A stretch of DNA of 64,000 bases from Alphaproteobacteria bacterium (GTDB taxonomy: Bacteria; Pseudomonadota; Alphaproteobacteria; Micavibrionales; Micavibrionaceae): contig NVTV01000021.1 in NCBI GenBank assembly GCA_002401695.1, positions 1 through 64,000 of the forward strand, in the 5' to 3' direction. Positions within the stretch are counted from its first letter, which is position 1; each line of letters opens with the position of its first letter. Shown one piece after another: positions 55,874-64,000 of this stretch. The notes beneath the pieces are model-generated. The model was given only the letters and a program-made list of their open reading frames with translations, did no database searches and had not been told where the DNA came from. Made by a program: the position numbers and the translations under genes.

Positions 55874-56972
55874 TGATCTCGCCATAGATGATCTCGCCAT
55901 AGGGGCCGCATTTTTGGGAAGCGGCGGCGGCGGCGATCCTTATCATACGCGGATACTTGCAAAGGCAGAACTCGCGAAGTCCGGCCCTGTGCAGCTTATT
56001 CGCGTAGAAGATTTAGCGCCGGATGCATTGGTCGCGCCGTGTGGCTGGATTGGTGCGCCGACTGTTTCAATGGAAAAATTACCCAATGGTCAAGAGCCAA
56101 TCCTTGGCCTTCGCAAACTTGAACAGATATTAGGGCGGCCAATCGACGCGGTATTGCCCATAGAAATTGGCGGTGCCAACGGACTTGCGGCTGTAGTTGC
56201 TGCTGCGAAATTCGGTGTGCCTGTCGTGGATGCTGACGGTATGGGGCGTGCGTTTCCGGAGTCGCAAATGACGATATTTAATATTCGTGGCCTCAGCTCA
56301 TGCCCGGCTATTATCACCGATGCGGCGGGTAATGTCGTTACAATCGAGAGCGAGGACAATCTTGCACACGAACGTATTGCGCGGGCTATATCCGTGTCGA
56401 TGGGGGGCATTGCCCACATGGTCGAATACCCTTTAACCGGACAACAGGCAAGATCACACGCGATTTGCGGTTCCATTACGGCTGCCATTGCTATCGGTGC
56501 GGCCATTCGGGAGGCAAAACAACAAGGCGGCGATTTGTTCGAGGCAGTTTTTGGTGCCTTGCGACGCTCAAATGTGTATTCAAGTGCAGGTGTTTTGTTT
56601 GACGGAAAAATCATTGATCTTGAATGTGAAACAAAGCATGGGTTCTCGATGGGCCGGGTATTGATTCAGGGATTTGGCAACGCAGGAGAAATGGAAATTG
56701 TGTTTCAAAATGAAAACTTGGCGGCGCGGCGCAATGGTGAATTGGTCGCGTGTACACCGGATATAATTTCTATCATGGACCGTGAAACTGCTGACATTAT
56801 TACGACGGAACGGCTGAAATATGGTCAGCGTGTCAAAGTTGTGGCCGCCGCCGCGCCTGCAATTCTCCGTGATGCCAAGGCATTGTCTATCGTTGGTCCG
56901 GCAGCCTTTGGCATGGAAGATCGCTATATTCCCGTCGAAGAATTGAATAATTGGGAGGGCAAGAGTGTCTGA
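55863..56972 (+). CDS. DUF917 (S-methyl thiohydantoin desulfurase-type) protein
   Basis: 369 residues of the DUF917 family, which Pfam links to S-methyl thiohydantoin desulfurase: AAFLGSGGGGDPYHTRI at the N terminus, LPIEIGGANGLAAVVAA, VDADGMGRAFPESQMT, and the C-terminal part with HGFSMGRVLIQGFG. A perfect 15-bp tandem duplication (55872-55886 and 55887-55901) doubles DDLAI near the start. DUF917 proteins are regularly encoded beside HyuA-like proteins and permeases, as here. Confidence 0.88.
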   Translation: MLLDDLAIDDLAIGAAFLGSGGGGDPYHTRILAKAELAKSGPVQLIRVEDLAPDALVAPCGWIGAPTVSMEKLPNGQEPILGLRKLEQILGRPIDAVLPIEIGGANGLAAVVAAAKFGVPVVDADGMGRAFPESQMTIFNIRGLSSCPAIITDAAGNVVTIESEDNLAHERIARAISVSMGGIAHMVEYPLTGQQARSHAICGSITAAIAIGAAIREAKQQGGDLFEAVFGALRRSNVYSSAGVLFDGKIIDLECETKHGFSMGRVLIQGFGNAGEMEIVFQNENLAARRNGELVACTPDIISIMDRETADIITTERLKYGQRVKVVAAAAPAILRDAKALSIVGPAAFGMEDRYIPVEELNNWEGKSV

Positions 56973-58257
56973 ATCAAAAATTGAAGGTTATTCGGACCGT
57001 CGGCTGCCCGACAGATTGACGGTGCATGGCTCTCGCGTTGGTCTCATCGTTGCAAGTTTTGCAATTTCACTTCCGAGCTTTCTCAACGGCGCGCAAATTT
57101 CCCTTGCCGTTGGCTTGTATAAAGCCATTCTGGTTTCAATACTTGCCGGCATTATCCTTTGCATTGGCGCCTGTTTGACGGCAATTATCAGCGTCCGGTC
57201 ACGGTTGACAACATATGCTTTGGTTCAGAGGTCCTTTGGTGTGAAGGGGGCCATATTGGTAAATGTTGTGCTCGCAATTATACATTTTGGCTGGTTTGGC
57301 GTGAACATTTCGTTCTTTGGCAATGCTCTGGTAACCGCCACAAGCGAGATTTATGGATTTCAAGGCAGTTTCACTCTCTTTGTTATTCTAGGCAGTATAT
57401 TGATTTCGGTCTCTACCATTTTCGGGTTCAAAACTTTGGACAAATTGGCAATTGTCGCTGTGCCCTTGTTAGCGATTGTGCTTATCGGCGTGTGCATCAT
57501 GGCCATTCGGGAAAAGGGCATTGTCATAGATGCGCCGCCCAATCCGATAGATCCGATGACGTTCGGCATTGCCCTTTCCTCGCTGGTTGGGGGTAATTTG
57601 CTGACCGTTGTCGCCATGCCGGATTTGTCACGCTACTCGCGAACTTCGAAACAAGCGGTTGGTGCGATGATTATTTCTTTCCCGATCTCGATCACCTTAA
57701 TGGGCTTGGCGGCTGCGATCCCTGCTTTGGCCATGGGGTCAACGGATATCATGAAACTGATCATTACTTTCGGTTTCGGTTTGCCTGCATTGGCGATGCT
57801 TGTCTTGTCAACGTGGACAATAAATTCTCTCAACCTGTATTCGGCAAGCTTGTCGCTCTCTGCAACGTTTCCAAAATTTCGCAGTTGGATGTTCACCCTT
57901 ATTGGTGGCGCCATTGGGGGTGCTATGGCGTTAATGGGCATTATTGATAGCTTCATTCCGTTCCTGATTATTCTCGGTGTTATTATTCCACCCATTGCGG
58001 CGATTTATGTCATTGACGGGTTTATAATGTTCAGGGCTTCGGATGCTGACAAAAAAATGGTGAGGAATTTGGGCGTTCGTTGGCGTGCGGTTGGCCTCTG
58101 GTTGTTCGCAGTTTCTATTGCAATGATCACAACATATACCGACTTTGAGCTCACCACCGTACCTGCATTGGATGCCACACTTATTGCTGCGATTGTATAT
58201 TTGGCAATGTTACGGTTCTTCCCGGAGGAGAGTATACTCATGCGTACAGGAGATTGA
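56965..58257 (+). CDS. NCS1-type purine/cytosine/hydantoin permease
   Basis: 430 residues with about 12 membrane segments, NCS1 (cytosine permease-like) style: LPSFLNGAQISLAVGLYKAI, YALVQRSFGVKGAILVNVV, HFGWFGVNISFFGNAL, and MPDLSRYSRTSKQAVGAMII. NCS1 carriers import nucleobases, allantoin or hydantoins; the flanking HyuA/DUF917 pair makes a hydantoin-like ring the best guess. GTG start at 56965 after GGGAGGG, overlapping the DUF917 gene by 8 bases. Confidence 0.88.
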   Translation: MSESKIEGYSDRRLPDRLTVHGSRVGLIVASFAISLPSFLNGAQISLAVGLYKAILVSILAGIILCIGACLTAIISVRSRLTTYALVQRSFGVKGAILVNVVLAIIHFGWFGVNISFFGNALVTATSEIYGFQGSFTLFVILGSILISVSTIFGFKTLDKLAIVAVPLLAIVLIGVCIMAIREKGIVIDAPPNPIDPMTFGIALSSLVGGNLLTVVAMPDLSRYSRTSKQAVGAMIISFPISITLMGLAAAIPALAMGSTDIMKLIITFGFGLPALAMLVLSTWTINSLNLYSASLSLSATFPKFRSWMFTLIGGAIGGAMALMGIIDSFIPFLIILGVIIPPIAAIYVIDGFIMFRASDADKKMVRNLGVRWRAVGLWLFAVSIAMITTYTDFELTTVPALDATLIAAIVYLAMLRFFPEESILMRTGD

Positions 58258-58258
58258 T

Positions 58259-60469
58259 TTGAGCGACAAACACATGACGTCCACATGGCGGAGCCTTATC
58301 ATCTGCTGTATTCTTCTGGTTGTCTGGGTGGCCCGTCCCATCGGCATACACCCGCGCGCATCCCTGGGTACAGATTTTGATGCGGATAGAGCCGTTGCGC
58401 GCTTAAGCACTATCCTTGGAGATGAACGCCCGCATCCAATCGATAGCGCCGCCAATGACGCAGTCGAGCTCCGCCTCTTGCAACAAATTGAACGCGTGGG
58501 CTTCACGCCACAAATTGACGAGCGTTTTCATTGTAATGATCGTTGGCCGGGCGCTGCGGTCTGCGCAAAAGTACGTAACATTTCTTTCTGGGTCGATGCG
58601 CCGGGCGAAGATGCTGTATTGCTCTTGGCTCATTACGATTCTGTTCCGGCGGGGCCGGGAGCGGCAGATGACGGCATTGGTATGGCCGTTATTCTTGAGC
58701 TCGCATACCTCTTGAAAGATGAGAAACTTACGCGACCACTTCTGGTGCTCTTCACGGACGGAGAAGAAGCCGGTCTTGTTGGTGCGGCCGCATTTGCTGC
58801 TCACGACCCTCGCGCACGACACATAGGCGCCGTTATCAACCTCGAAGCCCGTGGTACCACAGGGGTTGCGAGCATGTTCCAAACCAGTTCGCCAAACGGT
58901 TATGACATCGCCGCCCTCGCGAGTGGAGGCAAAGTTCCCGTTTCAAATTCATTGGCTTCTGATCTCTACAAGATATTGCCTAATGATACCGACCTTAGCC
59001 TTCTTTTGCCGCTAGGTGTTGACGCTGCAAATTACGCGATTATTGGCGGTGGGAAACGCTACCATACACCGCTTGACAATCTTGCCCATCTTGATGTGCG
59101 TTCGGTTCTGCATATGGGGGTGAGCGTCTTGTCTGCCATTCACGGGTTTGCCGAGGTCGAGAAAAATGGAGAAGAGGGGACGCGTGTTTATACGGATATA
59201 AATCAAACTTTCTTTTTCGTTGTGTCTCAAACCATGGCGGGAATATTGCTTGGGTTAGGGCTTCTTGCTTCGATGATTGCCTATGTCCGTATCGGCGGAG
59301 CTAAACCTGTCATCTCGTTTTTTGTACCGTTATTCGCAGTTGTTGCAGGCACGGTTTTGGCGGTGGGGCTCGGCATTATCATTTCCATGTTACGTCCCGA
59401 GGCGGATTTTGCCACGGCCTATCCGCAAGCCTTTCGTACAGTGTACGGTGCGGCAGCGCTTGTCGGGGCGTCGCTCGTGGTGCGGGGGATGAAAGTGCAA
59501 AATGGAGTGCGTCTTGCGACTGCAGCCTGGGTGTGGATATCGATGCTTGTGCTCGTGGGGTATTTTGTGATTCCCGGCCTGTCCAGTCTTATCATTGGCG
59601 CTTTGCTCTTTGTTATCTTGGCCGTTCTTGCCTCCTATGTTCCAAAGCTGAAACCGGTCATGCCCATTTTGCTGATTGTTGCGGCGCTTGTGTTTGCTAT
59701 TGTCATCTTGCCCATTGCAGGCGGTATTGAAAATGGTTTGTTTATCCAGAACGCCGCGCCTGTCAGTATATTCCTAGCATTCCTGTATGTCTTTCTCATG
59801 CCCAATGGCCGTTCTCGTTCGTGGTTGGTGCCGATAGGTTGCGGCGCGGTCTTGTCGTTTGCGACTATTGCCACACTGGTTGTGCCCGCCTATGCGCCCG
59901 ATGCGCCGCGCCATCTTACAATTGTCCATGAGGATGACGGCGGTGTCGGCTCTTTCCTCATTTTCGATAACGGCCCTCTGCCTACAGATATGACGGCTGT
60001 CGCTAAATTCGAAACCACGCCGAACACAAAAGGCTATTGGCGAGCCCCCGCACCATCTCTTGACAGTTCTGGCGAAATAACTGTGTTGTCAGACACGGTG
60101 ATTTCGGGCGAGCGGACAATCAAATTCGCCATTGCGGCCCCGCAATCTGACCGCCATGATTTTTTCGTCGAGGACGGGGAAGGGGTTCGAAGCCTTATCT
60201 TCAATGGTGTGGAATTGGACTTGAAACCGCCATTACGTTATTTCGGATGCACGGGACGTACGTGTCGGCAGATCGAGGTAGAATTGGTCGTTGATGCAGA
60301 TGCCCCGTTACCAAAAATAACATGGCATGTGCATCAATACGGCGCAGGTCTAGCTGCCGCTACTCTGGTATTGGCAAGACCTGTCACGGCTCAGCCCGTG
60401 CATGTGGGGGATAAGCGCACACGTATTCGTGTGCTGTCACTCAGTGTCGAAAACAGGGACAGCGAATAA
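58259..60469 (+). CDS. Membrane-anchored M28 family peptidase
   Basis: 736 residues from TTG 58259, which sits 5 bases after AGGAGA; ATG 58274 is the alternative. After an N-terminal anchor (SLIICCILLVVWVARPIG) comes an M28 zinc aminopeptidase domain: LLLAHYDSVPAGPGAADDG, FTDGEEAGLVGA, NLEARG, and YHTPLDNLAHLD. Then eight or so membrane segments (residues 325-560) and a C-terminal periplasmic beta domain. This layout resembles the Fxna/ERMP1-like M28 proteins. It follows the permease by 1 base, so released peptides or amino acids may feed the same pathway. Confidence 0.85.
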   Translation: MSDKHMTSTWRSLIICCILLVVWVARPIGIHPRASLGTDFDADRAVARLSTILGDERPHPIDSAANDAVELRLLQQIERVGFTPQIDERFHCNDRWPGAAVCAKVRNISFWVDAPGEDAVLLLAHYDSVPAGPGAADDGIGMAVILELAYLLKDEKLTRPLLVLFTDGEEAGLVGAAAFAAHDPRARHIGAVINLEARGTTGVASMFQTSSPNGYDIAALASGGKVPVSNSLASDLYKILPNDTDLSLLLPLGVDAANYAIIGGGKRYHTPLDNLAHLDVRSVLHMGVSVLSAIHGFAEVEKNGEEGTRVYTDINQTFFFVVSQTMAGILLGLGLLASMIAYVRIGGAKPVISFFVPLFAVVAGTVLAVGLGIIISMLRPEADFATAYPQAFRTVYGAAALVGASLVVRGMKVQNGVRLATAAWVWISMLVLVGYFVIPGLSSLIIGALLFVILAVLASYVPKLKPVMPILLIVAALVFAIVILPIAGGIENGLFIQNAAPVSIFLAFLYVFLMPNGRSRSWLVPIGCGAVLSFATIATLVVPAYAPDAPRHLTIVHEDDGGVGSFLIFDNGPLPTDMTAVAKFETTPNTKGYWRAPAPSLDSSGEITVLSDTVISGERTIKFAIAAPQSDRHDFFVEDGEGVRSLIFNGVELDLKPPLRYFGCTGRTCRQIEVELVVDADAPLPKITWHVHQYGAGLAAATLVLARPVTAQPVHVGDKRTRIRVLSLSVENRDSE

Positions 60470-60492
60470 TCTCCTATGCCAAAAGGTGCTAA

Positions 60493-62058
60493 ATGATGTT
60501 GATTGTTGAAATGCTCTTATTGGGCGCGTTATTGGTTTCCGGTTTCTTATGGCTTCGGCAGAAAGATAAAAAGCAATATCGTATAGGGGCTAGCCTTGCC
60601 ATTTTTACAGTGGTTTTTGCCATTATTTTGATGGCGTGTGATATCTGGCAAGCTATTCTAGCGCTCTGTGTTGCCGTGCTTTTGTGTCTAGCGTATTTGG
60701 TGCGCCGCACCCCTTTATCAAATTGGCCCTTACGCATCACCGGGTTGTTCTTTGCAATGCTCTTTGCTTTGGCGGTTCTGCCATTATACCTTTTCCCGAT
60801 TCCAAGTCTGCCAAAACCAACAGGAAGCTGGCATGTTGGCACGCAGGAATTCGAGATGGTGGATACGAGCCGGGACGGAGCCATGTACGATGACCCACAA
60901 ACGCCGCGCCGTTTATTCGTACGGGTCTGGTATCCTACGGACGCCGCAAGCGGTAAACGCCGCCCTTATTTAACCAAACGGGAAGCAGATGTTACCATCG
61001 TTTCTGTTGGCAATCATTTTGGCGTTGGCAGTCAATATGGTTTGGGGAACTATGTTTACAAACCGCTTCGCCATATCAAAGCACATGCGTTTGAAAATGC
61101 AGAAGTTTCACAGACAGATGACATGTTTCCGACCTTGATTTTCAGTCATGGATATTTATCGTGGGTCGGCCAGAATACAGCCCTGATGGAGCTTTTGGCC
61201 AGCCATGGGTATATCATCTATAGTGTTTCCCATCCTTATGATGGTGCGGATATTCCTTTCGCAGATGGCAGTGTTATCAAAACCCAAATCACAGAGCGTG
61301 TGGGCTATACGGATAATATGGTCGGGTTTTTAACAGGGGAAACCCACGAGGACAGGCTCGCATTTTTTGACAGTTTTAAAACTGATTTTGACCAATACAG
61401 AATTCGAAAAAGTGTGGAACCATGGGGAGAGGATGTCGCGTTTCTGACGAATACTCTGGCACAAAACCGTACGCCAGACTCAATGCGCGCTGTTGCCGCT
61501 AAAACCGATATGAGCAAATTTGGCATGATCGGCATGTCTTTTGGCGGCAGTAATGTGGCCTATGAATGCCATAAAGATGTGCGTTGTAAAGCCGCGGTCA
61601 ATCTTGATGGCGAAGAGTTTGTGTGGGAACTTTATGATACAGACATCCGTATGCCATTTCTTATGATACACGGAGATTGGTGGAAATATGGTTTCTGGAT
61701 CGTGCCCAAAACGCCCGATTTTCATATCAATGATTATGCGTATGAGCGTTGGGAGACGACAGGTGAACGCGATGATGTCTACCGCATAAGGGTCAAGGGA
61801 CTCCAGCATTTAGGATTTATGGATTTCCCCATCACATTGCGCATGCCGCTTCGTGACAAGGCCTATGGCTCGCAAAATGGCAAGAAAGCTCTAGCCGCCG
61901 TCAACGAGACAGTGCTGGCATTTTTAGACAAGCATGTAAAAGGCGACCCCACGAATTTCCCTGCCGATGTGCTTTCACAACATCCCGCCCTTGATCTCCA
62001 TGATCCTCGTGGTGTTTCGCGTTGGTGGCGCGCACGCGACAGTGAAAACGGGGAATGA
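60493..62058 (+). CDS. PAF-acetylhydrolase-like membrane hydrolase
   Basis: 521 residues. The first 105 residues contain three or four membrane helices. The rest is an alpha/beta hydrolase like plasma/type II platelet-activating-factor acetylhydrolases: RLFVRVWYPTDA, TLIFSHGYLSWVGQN, nucleophile elbow FGMIGMSFGGSN at about residue 345, acidic NLDGEEF, and His in LQHLGFMDFP. Such enzymes cleave short acyl chains from phospholipids or esters. Last gene of the HyuA-like operon, 23 bases after the M28 gene. Confidence 0.82.
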   Translation: MMLIVEMLLLGALLVSGFLWLRQKDKKQYRIGASLAIFTVVFAIILMACDIWQAILALCVAVLLCLAYLVRRTPLSNWPLRITGLFFAMLFALAVLPLYLFPIPSLPKPTGSWHVGTQEFEMVDTSRDGAMYDDPQTPRRLFVRVWYPTDAASGKRRPYLTKREADVTIVSVGNHFGVGSQYGLGNYVYKPLRHIKAHAFENAEVSQTDDMFPTLIFSHGYLSWVGQNTALMELLASHGYIIYSVSHPYDGADIPFADGSVIKTQITERVGYTDNMVGFLTGETHEDRLAFFDSFKTDFDQYRIRKSVEPWGEDVAFLTNTLAQNRTPDSMRAVAAKTDMSKFGMIGMSFGGSNVAYECHKDVRCKAAVNLDGEEFVWELYDTDIRMPFLMIHGDWWKYGFWIVPKTPDFHINDYAYERWETTGERDDVYRIRVKGLQHLGFMDFPITLRMPLRDKAYGSQNGKKALAAVNETVLAFLDKHVKGDPTNFPADVLSQHPALDLHDPRGVSRWWRARDSENGE

Positions 62059-62100
62059 GCGTTTGAAATATAGATTTGAGTTCCCAAATTGAACGAGGGT

Positions 62101-62697
62101 TCAGTCTTCTGGCGTGTTAGGTTCGCCAGTATAGGGTTTGCCGAAATAGGTGAGATTGGTGCTCACGGAGCCGTTTCTTGATGTAGTGACAATGTAGAGG
62201 CGGTTATACTCATGATCTGCAAGAGGAGGTTTTGTATCTTCTCCGCCCATTAAAACAACACCGCCCGGCGTTGTTAAATTGTGTCCGACCACCAGGTGGT
62301 TTCCATCGAGCTTCATGAGGCGTGCAATAAAGGTCGGCATATCATAGGGGTCATAAATTTCTATTCCCAACCCAAGGGCTGTCGCCAGAGGGGCGACCGT
62401 TGCTTTTGTCCTTACAGTCTCGCTAGAGTGAATTTGTGTGATGCCTTTGTCTTTTAAAATGTTGGCTAGAGTTTGCGCACGTTGTTTCCCGACATCTGAT
62501 AGATCTGGATCAGGGGCATTAGGCAGGATTTCTGCATGCCGGACAAAATAAACTGTCGTGATTAATTCTTGCTCTGGATATGTAGCACAGGATGGTAAAA
62601 TGAGCAGAGTTGTAAGGCTAATAAATAAAATTTTTAAAATGTTAAAACGACGCAAATTAAAAGAGACGGTTTGTTTGCCAAATGTATGTATATTCAT
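62101..62697 (-). CDS. Histidine phosphatase family lipoprotein
   Basis: 198 residues. Lipobox LILPSC, then the phosphoglycerate-mutase fold: VYFVRHAEILPNAPDPDLSD, IHSSETVRTKATVAPLATAL, and LVVGHNLTTPGGVV. A paralogue of the protein at 33587, sharing the YDPYDM and LADKGIT/LKDKGIT stretches. It converges on the HyuA-like operon, 42 bases away. Confidence 0.88.
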   Translation of the reverse strand: MNIHTFGKQTVSFNLRRFNILKILFISLTTLLILPSCATYPEQELITTVYFVRHAEILPNAPDPDLSDVGKQRAQTLANILKDKGITQIHSSETVRTKATVAPLATALGLGIEIYDPYDMPTFIARLMKLDGNHLVVGHNLTTPGGVVLMGGEDTKPPLADHEYNRLYIVTTSRNGSVSTNLTYFGKPYTGEPNTPED

Positions 62698-62774
62698 GTT
62701 TCTAACCTTCTGGCTCTAAGACTTAACATGATTCATGTGTACTATGGTTGTATCATTTACGGTAATATGGAAAC

Positions 62775-62800
62775 GGGCGTTATTCGCATTATTTGGGTAA
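62775..62800 (-). promoter_or_regulatory. TTACCC-type box pair before second histidine phosphatase
   Basis: In gene orientation TTACCC (62800-62795), 14 bases, ACGCCC (62780-62775), starting 78 and 98 bases before the ATG at 62697. The rest of the 332-base gap (62698-63029) shows no supported gene. Confidence 0.5.
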
Positions 62801-63029
62801 TAGATATGCCCGAGCAACTCTTCTGTTCTCTCCACTGATGATGACCAGTTGTAGCCATAGTCAGAATGAATTCCCAGCTCTGGAAGCCCTTGTATTGGGC
62901 AAAAGCCTTCAGGCTACTTCTGTGCATAAGCGGACACTGGACGTGGGCTTAAAACGCCCAAAATAAACACTCACGTATTGATGGATAACCCCGGGCAGGG
63001 GACTTTAATGACTTAGCGCATTATTGACT

Positions 63030-64000
63030 CTATGGGGCATTTACAGAAACCGGTTCACCGTCCTGCTTGGGACGAATTTCCATTAATTTTGCTACATCTC
63101 GTTTGCCTAACAATCCCCAATACCGTCTTTTCCGTTTCACAGTCTTATTGATGTCGAGAATACGTGCGCAATACGCGGCGGCAAAACCAATTATTCCGTC
63201 ATTGATTGTCTCCTCCTTTTCAAATATTTTGTCGATATGTAGCCAAAGAAGCCGCCCCATCACCTCCGGCATTGGAGACCGATACCAGCTCTTTGAAGGA
63301 TCGAGAGGTTGGTTGCGCCCATATTTTGCGAATGCCGCTTGTCCCCAAGCTACTGCAAGGGGTTCTTCTAAAAGATGGTAGAAGTTTTTTGATTTTGCAG
63401 GGCAGACGTCTAGGAATTGCTTCGACAGAACGCGTTTTTGTTCTTGTGGCTGATTGGCGCTGATATAATGTACTGCCTCATGCATAGTGACTTCACTCAA
63501 ATCATCTTGATGAGAGTGACGTACAGGATGTCTATATAAAAGAAAGGTTTGCCCCTTCAAATATGCAAGGGTCCGATTGATTGGTGGCCACCATATAAAA
63601 TGAACTTTGAGTTCTAGGTCTAGGACCTCATCTTGGGTAAGAGCAGCATCTCCCTCGCGCGGGTTTATTCCGTTTTGATATCCGAGTGTTGTATAGGGTT
63701 TTCCATCACCATCTAGATAGGGCTCGTTAGCTGGGTTCATATCGTCATCAAAGGAATGCACCAGCCCTAAAATTGGATTGCCGATTACCGGATACCCTGC
63801 GATTGTAAATACATGCGAGTGATCAGCCGTCACAAGTATCAATGTGTCTTCGTCATTGGTTAGACTGTCAGCCAGCTCAACAGCTTTCGCAAGTTCTTCC
63901 GTTTCGCTTAAGGCCCGATAGGCGTTTGATGCATGGTGGGCGTGATCTATTCGGCCAGACTCGATCATAAGAAAATAACCTGTATTCCGCGCCTCAAGGT
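63030..64000 (-). CDS. Alkaline phosphatase joined to HExxH domain, partial
   Basis: The frame is open to the right edge (first codons in the window read LEARNTGYFLMIESGR), so the N-terminal part lies outside. The visible start is a PhoA-type alkaline phosphatase: ESGRIDHAHHASNAYRAL (Zn1 ligands Asp and His) and LVTADHSHVFT (Asp, His). After TQDEVLD (about 63620) the sequence stops resembling the family: the SxTHGGE segment with the last zinc His is absent. Instead about 190 residues follow with MHEAVHYIS (HExxH at 63482-63468) and, about 40 residues on, HLLEEPLAVAWGQ, which could supply a gluzincin-type Glu. Either a chimaera from a deletion or an unusual fusion; phosphatase activity is doubtful. 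Confidence 0.75.
   Translation of the reverse strand, partial: LEARNTGYFLMIESGRIDHAHHASNAYRALSETEELAKAVELADSLTNDEDTLILVTADHSHVFTIAGYPVIGNPILGLVHSFDDDMNPANEPYLDGDGKPYTTLGYQNGINPREGDAALTQDEVLDLELKVHFIWWPPINRTLAYLKGQTFLLYRHPVRHSHQDDLSEVTMHEAVHYISANQPQEQKRVLSKQFLDVCPAKSKNFYHLLEEPLAVAWGQAAFAKYGRNQPLDPSKSWYRSPMPEVMGRLLWLHIDKIFEKEETINDGIIGFAAAYCARILDINKTVKRKRRYWGLLGKRDVAKLMEIRPKQDGEPVSVNAP

Noticed and set aside
62716-62913. Open minus-strand stretch of 65 codons with protein-like composition (DYGYNWSSSVERTEELLG)
   Set aside because: It has no start codon, is preceded by an in-frame TAG, and overlaps the promoter and box region of the histidine phosphatase gene. Could be a remnant but I cannot support it.
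1-64000. Search for CRISPR arrays, tRNA/rRNA genes, transposases and prophage genes
   Set aside because: No regularly spaced repeats, cloverleaf-like segments or transposase/integrase reading frames were seen.

Overview
The window looks like chromosomal DNA of a free-living, probably marine, alphaproteobacterium. The pointers are two TonB-dependent receptors with PepSY membrane partners, many lipoprotein and secreted hydrolases, a MocR regulator, an AAHS-type transporter and medium GC. Kordiimonadales or the Hyphomonadaceae/Maricaulales area are guesses from gene style, not from a marker gene. I see no rRNA, tRNA, CRISPR array, insertion sequence or phage block.

Layout. 0.1-3.7 kb: a TetR regulator divergent from a small operon (tautomerase, secreted protein, a cupin broken by an 8-bp duplication, a glyoxalase I relative, DUF1993). 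3.9-9.9 kb: an AT-rich detoxification-like operon (membrane protein, beta-lactamase-fold hydrolase, a 23-codon coupled ORF, an M61-like peptidase, GST, GFA), a TetR gene and a second GST. One palindrome is shared by the two promoter regions. 9.9-13.8 kb: a decayed LuxR gene, an RHH-membrane-EF-hand protein, a lipoprotein metallopeptidase and an exported M18 aminopeptidase. 13.8-21.8 kb: surface glycan genes (GT87, GT39, two methyltransferases, GtrA, GT2, WbqC, WecE-like aminotransferase). 21.8-25.1 kb: housekeeping and stress genes (DUF983, cold shock, MscS). 25.5-30.9 kb: siderophore-like uptake (esterase lipoprotein, TonB receptor, PepSY protein). 30.9-48.9 kb: catabolism around an IclR regulator (amidohydrolases, AAHS transporter, ProC, PaiB, MocR, CoA transferase, ALDH-SDR-AstA, M20 amidase). 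49-62 kb: TonB receptor, a MalT-like LuxR regulator, and an operon HyuA-like / DUF917 / NCS1 permease / M28 peptidase / PAF-acetylhydrolase-like. The right edge cuts an alkaline phosphatase that appears spliced to a different, HExxH-containing protein.

How it fits together. Three shared DNA motifs tie separate genes into candidate regulons. (1) TTACCC-N14-xxxCCC, always in the same orientation and roughly 75-125 bp before the gene: siderophore-type esterase, both histidine phosphatases, the second TonB receptor and the HyuA operon; the MalT-like regulator at 51.3-54.0 kb is the natural candidate to bind it. (2) TATTCA-N6-TGAATA: before the IclR gene, before the AAHS transporter, and between the CoA transferase and the ALDH operon. 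(3) ATATTGAC-GCT-GTCAAT: before the detoxification operon and between the TetR gene and the GST. Motif 1, with its mix of outer-membrane receptor, thiohydantoin/hydantoin-type enzymes, permease and envelope hydrolases, is the best candidate here for an undescribed nutrient-scavenging system.
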